A DNA stretch of 8,635 bases from an uncultured Enterococcus sp. (GTDB lineage: Bacteria; Bacillota; Bacilli; Lactobacillales; Enterococcaceae), in contig CAMJVA010000058.1 in the NCBI GenBank assembly GCA_946409145.1, positions 1 to 8,635 on the forward strand, in the 5' to 3' direction. The position numbers and the translations under genes were made by a program. The notes under the pieces are model-generated. The model saw only the letters and a program-made list of their open reading frames with translations, ran no database searches and had not been told where the DNA came from. Positions within the stretch are counted from its first letter, which is position 1, and the number at the start of each line of letters is the position of its first letter. This document shows, in pieces, positions 1 through 6,005 of this stretch.

Positions 1-1
1 T

Positions 2-163
2 CATTTTTCTGAAGAAGAATTATTCACTAAAAAATATTTTAACTGGACGGGAACGACTAATCTTTCAGCATACTTTATTTCTAGTACTAGTAGCCACTAT
101 CTTTGGGCTATAAAAAAAATAAAACGGCAATTGAAAAGCAGAAAGGAGTTTATCCATGACTGA
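2..163 (+). CDS. C-terminal end of an unrecognised protein (partial)
   Basis: An open frame enters from the left edge and runs 53 codons to a TGA at 161-163. The visible peptide starts HFSEEELFTKKYFNWTG, continues through TTNLSAYFISSTSSHYLW, and ends in a basic tail rich in Lys and Arg. I do not recognise the family; the mix of aromatic and charged residues looks like the end of a soluble enzyme rather than a membrane protein. The stop lies 8 bases inside the next gene, and the ribosome binding site for that gene (GAAAGGAG, 141-148) is within this coding sequence, so the two are probably co-transcribed and translationally coupled. Support for a real gene is that it stays open to the edge and has the tight overlap typical of operons. 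The start lies outside the window. Confidence 0.6.
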   Translation, partial: HFSEEELFTKKYFNWTGTTNLSAYFISSTSSHYLWAIKKIKRQLKSRKEFIHD

Positions 164-719
164 AAAAATACGTTGTACTTGGTCTGAAGGGGATACTCTT
201 TATGAAAAATATCATGATGAAGAATGGGGAAAGCCGACTTATGATGATCAAAAATTATTTGAAATGCTCATTTTAGAAGGTGCCCAAGCAGGACTGAGTT
301 GGAAGACGGTTCTTTATAAACGAGAGAATTATCGGAAAGCTTTTGATAAATTTAATATAGATCAAATTGTGAATTATAATGAAGAAAAAGTGGCAGAACT
401 TTTAGAAAATCCAGGAATTATTCGCAATCGTTTAAAAATAAATTCAGTGATAACTAATGCCAAAGCTTTTAAAAAAGTACAAGAAACTCACGGAAGTTTT
501 GCAAAATTTCTGTGGGATTATGTGGAGGGTACTCCCCAAAAAAATCATTTCACCACTTTAGAAGAAGTGCCTGCTTCAACACCTTTATCAGACCAAATAA
601 GTAAGGATTTAAAAAAATTAGGTTTCAAATTTGTCGGATCAAAAATTATTTATGCCTATATGCAAAGCATTGGCATGGTTAATGACCACGTTAAAACGTG
701 TTTTTTATATAAAGAGTAA
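156..719 (+). CDS. tag: DNA-3-methyladenine glycosylase I (Tag)
   Basis: This 187-residue protein has the length of E. coli Tag and aligns with it over its whole extent from memory. Tag is a cytoplasmic base-excision repair enzyme that removes 3-methyladenine from alkylated DNA. Family hallmarks are visible. The zinc site is Cys7, His20, His178 and Cys182, the last two in NDHVKTC. The base-binding pocket shows Tyr19, Glu41 and Trp49 in EGAQAGLSW, corresponding to E. coli Tyr16, Glu38 and Trp46. The GIIRNRLKI and GFKFVGSKI stretches are also typical. The ATG at 156 has a GAAAGGAG site 7 bases upstream and overlaps the upstream stop. The S66 peptidase gene begins 12 bases after the stop, so expression is probably shared. 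No adaptive-response regulator or alkyltransferase is present in the window. Confidence 0.96.
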   Translation: MTEKIRCTWSEGDTLYEKYHDEEWGKPTYDDQKLFEMLILEGAQAGLSWKTVLYKRENYRKAFDKFNIDQIVNYNEEKVAELLENPGIIRNRLKINSVITNAKAFKKVQETHGSFAKFLWDYVEGTPQKNHFTTLEEVPASTPLSDQISKDLKKLGFKFVGSKIIYAYMQSIGMVNDHVKTCFLYKE

Positions 720-731
720 GGAGGTTTTTTA

Positions 732-1790
732 ATGATAAAACCAAAGAATTTACAAAAAGGAGATAAAGTCGCCATTGTCAGTTTATCCAGTGGGATGTTA
801 GGAGAAGAATTTTGCGCCCATAATTTAGCTTTAGGGAAAAAACGCCTAGAAGAATTTGGTTTAATTCCAGTTTTTATGCCCCATAGTTTAAAAGGATTAG
901 ATTATATTAAACAGCATCCAGAAAAAAGAGCGGAAGATTTGAAAAAGGCTTTTTTAGACCCAAGTATTAAAGGCATCATTTGTGCTATTGGGGGAGACGA
1001 CACCTACCGCACAGTACCTTATTTAATGGAAGATGAAGAATTTTTACAAGGAGTCAAAAATAATCCTAAATTATTTACGGGTTTTTCTGATTCTACTGTG
1101 AACCACTTCATGTTTTATCAACTAGGATTACAAACTTTTTATGGACCAAGTTTTATTACGGACTTAGGAGAAATCGCTTCTGAAATGCTTCCTTATACTA
1201 AAAATGCATTTGCAAAATATTTCACAGGAGTAACCAAAGAAAACATTACTCCTAGTCCTCTTTGGTATGAAGAACGTTTAGATTTTTCTGTTAAGGCTTT
1301 AAAGACAGAGAGAATTTCTCATAAAGAAAAAAGAGGTTACGAACTACTTCAAGGGGCAGATAATTTTTCAGGAGAGCTTTTAGGGGGCTGCCTTGAAAGT
1401 ATTTATGATTTATTAACAGGGACGCGCTACGGTGATGAGAAAAAAATTAGTGAAAAATATCAACTTTTTCCATCCCTTGCTACTTGGAAAGGAAAAATAA
1501 TGTTTTTAGAAACTTCCGAAGAAAAACCTACACCAGAGCTATTTCAAAAAGAGTTAGAAGCGGTGAAAGAAACGGGAGCTTTTCAAGTGATTTCCGGTAT
1601 TATTTTTGGTAAACCTCAAGATGAAACTTATTATGAGGACTATAAAAAAATTATCCTTCAGGTGGTCAATAATGAGTCGTTACCTATTTTATTTAATGTA
1701 AACTTTGGTCATGCCACTCCAAGAACAGTGTTACCTTATGGGGAAAAAGTTTTAGTCAGCTCCCAAGACCAAACAATCAGTTTTATTTAA
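732..1790 (+). CDS. MccF-like S66 family serine peptidase (LD-carboxypeptidase superfamily)
   Basis: This 352-residue cytoplasmic hydrolase belongs to peptidase family S66, which includes murein tetrapeptide LD-carboxypeptidases (about 300 residues) and MccF, the microcin C immunity peptidase (about 340-350 residues). Its length favours the MccF branch. The Ser-Glu-His triad can be placed at Ser119 in GFSDST, Glu260 in IMFLE and His327 in FGHATPRTVLPYGE. The AIGGDDTYRTVPYL segment (residues 85-98) is the conserved N-terminal strand and loop. Trp178 lies in a loop (residues 171-180) that may match the Trp of E. coli MccF that stacks on the nucleobase of its substrate; this is inference from memory of that structure. 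There is no signal peptide, as expected for a cytosolic enzyme. AAGGAGG (718-724) overlaps the tag stop. A GNAT gene follows after 12 bases. A role in peptidoglycan recycling remains possible. Confidence 0.9.
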   Translation: MIKPKNLQKGDKVAIVSLSSGMLGEEFCAHNLALGKKRLEEFGLIPVFMPHSLKGLDYIKQHPEKRAEDLKKAFLDPSIKGIICAIGGDDTYRTVPYLMEDEEFLQGVKNNPKLFTGFSDSTVNHFMFYQLGLQTFYGPSFITDLGEIASEMLPYTKNAFAKYFTGVTKENITPSPLWYEERLDFSVKALKTERISHKEKRGYELLQGADNFSGELLGGCLESIYDLLTGTRYGDEKKISEKYQLFPSLATWKGKIMFLETSEEKPTPELFQKELEAVKETGAFQVISGIIFGKPQDETYYEDYKKIILQVVNNESLPILFNVNFGHATPRTVLPYGEKVLVSSQDQTISFI

Positions 1791-1802
1791 AAAGGAGATT
1801 TC

Positions 1803-2312
1803 ATGATTTTTACGACACAACGTTTAATATTACGAGAAATGACAGAAGAAGATTTACCTGCCTTAAAAGAAATTTTGCAAGATGATTTAACTATGAAAGC
1901 TTACGAGGGCGCATTTTCTAATGAGGAAGTAGAAGAATGGTTAAAAAATCAACAAGCCCGTTACGAAAAATATCATTTTGGTTTGTGGGGTGTTGTTTTA
2001 AAAGAAACTGGCACAATGATTGGTCAATGTGGTTTAACGATTCAACCGTGGAAAAATGAAAAAGTTTTAGAAATTGGCTATTTGTTTAATCGCAAATTTT
2101 GGCATCAAGGTTATGCCATAGAAGCGGCTAAAGGGTGTAAAAAATATGCGTTTGAAACACTCCAAGCCAGTGAAGTATGTTCGATTATTCGAGACACGAA
2201 CATAGCGTCTCAAAAGGTTGCTTTAAGAAATGGCATGAAAGAAAAAGATACTTGGGTGAAATATTATAAAGGTGTCCATATGCCACACCTTCGTTTTATA
2301 GTAGAAAAATGA
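1803..2312 (+). CDS. GNAT family N-acetyltransferase (RimJ/RimL-like)
   Basis: This 169-residue protein shows the layout of the RimJ/RimL-type acetyltransferases (Acetyltransf_3). It opens with the strand TQRLILREMTEEDL (residues 5-18). A central strand follows at residues 88-95 (VLEIGYLF), then the acetyl-CoA pyrophosphate-binding turn HQGYAIEA (101-108), a variant of Q/R-x-x-G-x-G/A. The typical IRDTNIASQKVALRNGM segment (129-145) comes last. These enzymes transfer an acetyl group from acetyl-CoA to an amine, often the N-terminus of a ribosomal protein or the amino group of a toxic small molecule. The acceptor cannot be read from the sequence. AAAGGAG (1791-1797) precedes the ATG by 5 bases, and the gene closes the operon just before a strong terminator. 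Pairing with an MccF-like peptidase suggests aminoacyl-nucleotide detoxification, by analogy with MccE and RimL. Confidence 0.9.
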   Translation: MIFTTQRLILREMTEEDLPALKEILQDDLTMKAYEGAFSNEEVEEWLKNQQARYEKYHFGLWGVVLKETGTMIGQCGLTIQPWKNEKVLEIGYLFNRKFWHQGYAIEAAKGCKKYAFETLQASEVCSIIRDTNIASQKVALRNGMKEKDTWVKYYKGVHMPHLRFIVEK

Positions 2313-2333
2313 GCAATTTTTTAGACAGTTATC

Positions 2334-2382
2334 ATAGCTAGAAAGGTTTTTGCCAACTTTTCTAGCTATTTTTCTATTTTTT
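2334..2382 (+). terminator. Rho-independent terminator after the GNAT gene
   Basis: The arms ATAGCTAGAAA (2334-2344) and TTTCTAGCTAT (2359-2369) are perfectly complementary. The stem can extend inward to about 15 pairs, with one G-U, around a 6-base loop. A T-rich tract (2370-2382) follows. It starts 22 bases after the GNAT stop and ends the tag operon. Confidence 0.9.
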
Positions 2383-2417
2383 CGGTCATTTACCATTTTT
2401 TAGTTGCCTTTGTCAAT

Positions 2418-2432
2418 AATTTTCTGAATATT
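2418..2432 (+). promoter_or_regulatory. Predicted CodY-binding box
   Basis: The 15-mer AATTTTCTGAATATT matches the published CodY consensus AATTTTCWGAAAATT at 14 of 15 positions; only position 12 differs (T for A). It abuts the position of the -35 element of the downstream permease promoter, where bound CodY could block RNA polymerase. CodY represses nutrient-uptake genes when branched-chain amino acids and GTP are plentiful in Firmicutes, which fits an amino acid permease target. Binding itself is inferred. Confidence 0.65.
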
Positions 2433-2459
2433 CTGGGACAAAGATGAATGAATTATAAT
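2431..2459 (+). promoter_or_regulatory. Promoter of the amino acid permease gene
   Basis: A perfect TATAAT (2454-2459) stands 17 bases downstream of a poor -35, TTCTGG (2431-2436). The site lies between the upstream terminator and the permease gene, giving an untranslated leader of about 90 bases. The weak -35 abuts the predicted CodY box, suggesting a regulated promoter. Confidence 0.6.
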
Positions 2460-2555
2460 ATTTTTTTCATATTTTAAGAAAAAGCGTTGCGAATGACTAA
2501 AGAGTTCATTATGATTGGGATACTGATATTTCTATTTCAATTTGGGAGGGATTAT

Positions 2556-4043
2556 ATGGAGAAAAGTCAGAATAATAAACAACTTCGCTGGTTCACAGTA
2601 GGGTTAATTGCCTTTAACATGGTTTGGGGCTTAGGAAATGTAGTTAATAACTACGCACAACAAGGAATTTCTGTAGTTACATCTTGGATTTTGATTCTTG
2701 CTATTTATTTTATTCCTTATGCTTTAATCGTTGGACAATTAGGATCTACTTTTAAAGATAGCCGTGGGGGCGTGAGCTCTTGGGTGGAAAATACTTCAAC
2801 GAAACGTCTTGCTTATTATGCAGCTTGGACTTATTGGGTAGTTCACATCCCTTATTTAGCACAAAAACCTCAAGGAATTTTAATTGCTTTAGGTTGGGCC
2901 GTTCAAGGAAACGGCGATATGCTTTCTAATATGTCTATTACGACAATTGCTTTAGTCAGCTTAGTTATTTTCCTTTTATTCTTATATTTATCAACAAAAG
3001 GATTATCTACCTTAAAAGTTATTGGGAGTTTAGCTGGGACAGCAATGTTTGTCATGTCTATTTTATTTATTTTACTTGCTGTAGGTGCGCCTGCAATTAG
3101 TGAAAATATGCATATTGCTACACCAGACATGGGAAATATTAAAACTTACATTCCTAAGTTTGATTTTTCTTATTTCACCACGATTTCCATGTTAGTCTTT
3201 GCTGTAGGGGGAGCAGAAAAAATTTCTCCTTATGTTAACCAAACAAGAAATCCAGCCAAAGAGTTTCCAAAAGGAATGTTCTTACTAGCTGGGATGGTGG
3301 GAATTTCCGCTATTTTAGGTTCTGTAGCTATGGGAATGTTATTTGCAAGTGACAATATTCCAGCAGACTTAATGCGTAACGGTGCTTATTCTGCTTTCCA
3401 ACAATTAGGAAATTATTATGGTGTGGGCAACTTCTTTATGATCGTTTATGCTTTAACAAATACAGTAGGACAAATTGCTGCTCTTGCTTTTTCAATTGAT
3501 GCTCCATTACAAATTTTATTAGCAGATGCTGATCCAATGTTTGTACCAAACTGGTTAAGAAAACGCAGTAAAAAAGGTACGTTAGTCAATGGTTATTTAT
3601 TTACTGGGATTTTAGTAAGTATCATTATTTTGTTACCAATTTTAGGAATTGGGAACATGGATGAATTAGTTTCTTGGATGACTAACTTAAATTCCGTAGT
3701 GATGCCAATGCGTTACTTGTGGGTATTCTTTGCTTACATGATGTTAAATAAAGCTTTGAAAAATTATAAGTCTGAATACAAATTTATTAAAAATTCTAAA
3801 TTAGGCTTTATTGCTGGAACTTGGTGCTTTATTTTCACTGCTTTTGCATGTGTCTTAGGAATGGTACCAAAAATCGAGTATGCTGCTGACCCTAAAGCAT
3901 GGTGGTTCCAATTAGCAACTAATATTTTAACTCCAGTGGTTTTAATTATGTTGGGTATGATTTTACCTGCAATTGCTAAAAGAGATCAACATAAACCAGA
4001 ACAAGCTTTAGAAGACTTAGAAGTGGCACACAGTCATAAATAA
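2556..4043 (+). CDS. APC-superfamily amino acid permease (YjeM/GadC-like)
   Basis: This is a 495-residue integral membrane transporter of the amino acid-polyamine-organocation superfamily, resembling the glutamate/GABA antiporter and YjeM group. TM1 carries the GLIAFNMVWGLGNVVNN stretch (residues 16-32), the unwound helix that binds substrate in this fold. Residues 61-77 (QLGSTFKDSRGGVSSWV) match the loop after TM2. FAVGGAEKISPYVNQ (215-229) followed by RNPAKEFPKG is the TM6 region. Further hydrophobic segments run to about residue 473, consistent with 12 helices, and the C-terminal tail is hydrophilic. The ATG at 2556 is chosen because GGGAGGG (2544-2550) lies 5 bases upstream. The frame is open further up to a TTG at 2487, but no ribosome binding site is seen there. 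The gene stands alone between two terminators, with a likely CodY-controlled promoter. The substrate, probably an amino acid, cannot be read from the sequence. Confidence 0.9.
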   Translation: MEKSQNNKQLRWFTVGLIAFNMVWGLGNVVNNYAQQGISVVTSWILILAIYFIPYALIVGQLGSTFKDSRGGVSSWVENTSTKRLAYYAAWTYWVVHIPYLAQKPQGILIALGWAVQGNGDMLSNMSITTIALVSLVIFLLFLYLSTKGLSTLKVIGSLAGTAMFVMSILFILLAVGAPAISENMHIATPDMGNIKTYIPKFDFSYFTTISMLVFAVGGAEKISPYVNQTRNPAKEFPKGMFLLAGMVGISAILGSVAMGMLFASDNIPADLMRNGAYSAFQQLGNYYGVGNFFMIVYALTNTVGQIAALAFSIDAPLQILLADADPMFVPNWLRKRSKKGTLVNGYLFTGILVSIIILLPILGIGNMDELVSWMTNLNSVVMPMRYLWVFFAYMMLNKALKNYKSEYKFIKNSKLGFIAGTWCFIFTAFACVLGMVPKIEYAADPKAWWFQLATNILTPVVLIMLGMILPAIAKRDQHKPEQALEDLEVAHSHK

Positions 4044-4055
4044 ATTTTTCAAATT

Positions 4056-4091
4056 AAAACACAGGAATGAGTCATTCGTTCCTGTGTTTTT
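4056..4091 (+). terminator. Rho-independent terminator after the permease gene
   Basis: Perfect 12-base arms AAAACACAGGAA (4056-4067) and TTCCTGTGTTTT (4079-4090) enclose an 11-base loop. The T-rich end of the right arm runs to 4091 and continues as TGTATTCT. It starts 12 bases after the permease stop. Confidence 0.9.
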
Positions 4092-4113
4092 GTATTCTCT
4101 AACATGGTATAAT
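4085..4113 (+). promoter_or_regulatory. Extended -10 promoter of the SIMPL-GTPase-GyrI operon
   Basis: TGGTATAAT (4105-4113) is a perfect extended -10 element. With a 17-base spacer the -35 position falls on TGTTTT (4085-4090), a weak match lying in the right arm of the preceding terminator. The extended -10 probably compensates for the poor -35. The leader would be about 25 bases, with GGGAGGG at 4133-4139. Confidence 0.65.
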
Positions 4114-4145
4114 TATAAGGACATTAAACAATGGGAGGGTTTTAA

Positions 4146-4808
4146 ATGGAACGAGTCATTCGTGTTAAAGGAACAGGAAAAGTCGCCACACCCCCTGATT
4201 TAGTAGAAATTTCTTTAACCATTAATGGTATTTCTAAAAATTATGAAAAAGCCATGAAGCAAGCTGCAGAAAAATTAAGTCATTTCAAAGATGATTTATT
4301 ATCTTTAGGATTTAAAGAAGAAGATTTAAAAACCGCTAACTTTCAAGTAAATACCAATTATGAAAGTATTAGAGATGAAAACAATCAATATAAAAGTGTC
4401 TTTACTGGGTTTACTTGTCGCCATGATTTATTATTATCTTTTGACTTTACAAAAGAAAAATTAGCCGATGTTTTAAATGTTTTAAGTCAAGGTGAAAAAG
4501 AGTTAGAGTTTCGCCTAAACTTTACTGTCAAAGATCCTGAGAGTTTAACGGAAAAATTATTGGAGAGTGCGGCAAAAAACGCTCGAAAAAAAGCCGAAAT
4601 TTTATGTGCTGCGTCAAAGGTGACCTTAGGAGAGTTAGTGAATATTGATTATTCTTGGGAAGAAATTTCTCTATACTCAGACACAAATTTTCGTATGCCG
4701 AATCAATTAATGGGAAAAAGTGCAGTGATGGAAGCCAACGTGGCTTTTCAACCAAAAGATGTAGAGTCCACGGATACAGCTACCTTTATTTGGGCAATTA
4801 AAAGCTAA
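4146..4808 (+). CDS. SIMPL domain protein (DUF541, YggE-like)
   Basis: This 220-residue protein fits the SIMPL/DUF541 family. The N-terminal strand VIRVKGTGKVATPPDLVEI (residues 4-22) carries the G-x-G-x-x-x-x-P-D signature. A long helix of the type SKNYEKAMKQAAEKL follows, then the LGFKEEDLKTANFQVNTNY segment typical of the family. The C-terminal half has the usual AAKNARKKAEILCAASKVTLGEL helix and turn. YggE-type relatives are often periplasmic and linked to oxidative stress, but this one has no signal peptide or lipobox and should be cytoplasmic. The biochemical role of the family is unknown. GGGAGGG (4133-4139) gives a good start at 4146. The stop is 16 bases before the GTPase start, and the gene leads an operon with the GTPase and the GyrI-like protein. 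Confidence 0.85.
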   Translation: MERVIRVKGTGKVATPPDLVEISLTINGISKNYEKAMKQAAEKLSHFKDDLLSLGFKEEDLKTANFQVNTNYESIRDENNQYKSVFTGFTCRHDLLLSFDFTKEKLADVLNVLSQGEKELEFRLNFTVKDPESLTEKLLESAAKNARKKAEILCAASKVTLGELVNIDYSWEEISLYSDTNFRMPNQLMGKSAVMEANVAFQPKDVESTDTATFIWAIKS

Positions 4809-4824
4809 GAAAGGAGTGTTTTTC

Positions 4825-5997
4825 ATGAGTAATTTAGATGTGAGTGAAATGGCAGACCAAGTTTTAAAGGCCATCAAAAAAGAATATCAGTCCTTAAAAA
4901 CGTTAAATGTGATGGTTTTAGGAAAAACGGGAGTAGGGAAAAGCACTTTAATTAACCAAATGTTTAATGAAAATTTAGTGGACACTGGAGTAGGTAAACC
5001 AGTGACCAAAAAAATTAGAAAAATAGCCAAAAATGATTTTCCCCTAGCGATTTATGACACGCCAGGACTAGAGTTAAAGGGTGAAAATAGTGTCAATAAT
5101 TTACAAACAGAAATTGTAGAAGAAATTCAAAAGGGCATTAAAACAGGAGACATTGGGGAAATGATTCATTGTCTTTGGTATTGTATTGCCACTCCTAGTC
5201 ACCGTTTAGAAGAAGGAGAAGTTCAATTTTTAAAACATTTAGGGGATAAACTAAAAGAATTTGACCTCCCATTAATTGTGGTCTTAACCCAATCTTATTC
5301 AAAAAATGATGCTAAAGCGTTAATGGAAGAAATTGCTAAAGAAAATTTACCTATTGCTAAAATTATTCCTGTTTTGGCGCAAGATTTTGTAATTGACGAT
5401 GAATATGTCAAAAAAGCGTACGGCTTAGAACAATTAGCTGAAATTATGAATGATGTGGTGCCTGAAGGAGTGAAAAAAACTTTCATTGCGGTGCAAAAGG
5501 CAAATTTAAAACTAAAAAAAAGAAGGGCCCGGTCGGTGGTCACCTCTTCGGCCTTGGCAGCAGCAGCCACCGGGGCGATTCCCATTCCCTTTTCCGACGC
5601 CGCCATCCTCGTTCCTGAGCAAGTGGCTATGTTAGGGGGAATTACTGCTGTCTTTGGTATTCCTATTGAAAAAGCCTCTTTAGTTGCTATAATTTCTGCC
5701 ACCGTGGGGACATTAGGTACCACAACAGCAGGGCGCTCTATTTTTGCTAATGTGATTAAATTTATTCCAGGAGCGGGCTCCATTGTTGGAGGAGCTATTT
5801 CTGGTTCTACGGCAGCAGCTTTAACGGCAGCTTTAGGGGAAGCTTATATTGTGTTAATGGTTAAAATTTATCAAGGAGAATTACATTTTTCTGATTTAAC
5901 TACTGAAAAAGGAAAAGCTGAACTACAAGATATTTTCAAAAATATGTTAAAAGTAAAACGAGATAGTAAAGGCAAACCAAAAGATGAGAAAAAGTAG
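4825..5997 (+). CDS. P-loop GTPase with C-terminal DUF697 domain
   Basis: This 390-residue protein combines a TRAFAC-type GTPase domain (about residues 25-215) with a hydrophobic DUF697 domain (about 225-350). The Walker A motif is GKTGVGKST (33-41) and the G3 motif is DTPG (78-81). The G4 position reads TQSY (155-158) instead of N/TKxD, which I believe is common in this subgroup but may alter base specificity. DUF697 shows TGAIPIPFSDAAILVPEQVAM (249-269) and Gly/Ala-rich segments that may associate with membrane. The tail is strongly basic. The ATG at 4825 is preferred over an in-frame GTG at 4816 because that GTG overlaps the end of the ribosome binding site AAGGAG (4811-4816). Bases 5525-5620 are about 68% GC, unlike the rest of the gene. 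Related E. coli YcjF-type and Era-like proteins have unclear roles, so no specific process can be assigned. Confidence 0.88.
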   Translation: MSNLDVSEMADQVLKAIKKEYQSLKTLNVMVLGKTGVGKSTLINQMFNENLVDTGVGKPVTKKIRKIAKNDFPLAIYDTPGLELKGENSVNNLQTEIVEEIQKGIKTGDIGEMIHCLWYCIATPSHRLEEGEVQFLKHLGDKLKEFDLPLIVVLTQSYSKNDAKALMEEIAKENLPIAKIIPVLAQDFVIDDEYVKKAYGLEQLAEIMNDVVPEGVKKTFIAVQKANLKLKKRRARSVVTSSALAAAATGAIPIPFSDAAILVPEQVAMLGGITAVFGIPIEKASLVAIISATVGTLGTTTAGRSIFANVIKFIPGAGSIVGGAISGSTAAALTAALGEAYIVLMVKIYQGELHFSDLTTEKGKAELQDIFKNMLKVKRDSKGKPKDEKK

Positions 5998-6005
5998 GTG
6001 GCAAA

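Noticed and set aside
2478..2492. Possible cre (CcpA) site around AAAGCGTTGC
   Set aside because: Only the central part fits; the outer TG and C positions are wrong, leaving 4 of 10 specified positions mismatched.
4816..4824. GTG start for the GTPase giving three extra residues
   Set aside because: The GTG overlaps the ribosome binding site AAGGAG itself; the ATG at 4825 has the proper spacing.
5295..5783. Open frame of 162 codons on the minus strand opposite the GTPase gene
   Set aside because: It lies wholly within a well-supported GTPase gene, its product has no recognisable domain, and it exists because the Ala/Gly-rich DUF697 stretch yields few stops on the opposite strand.
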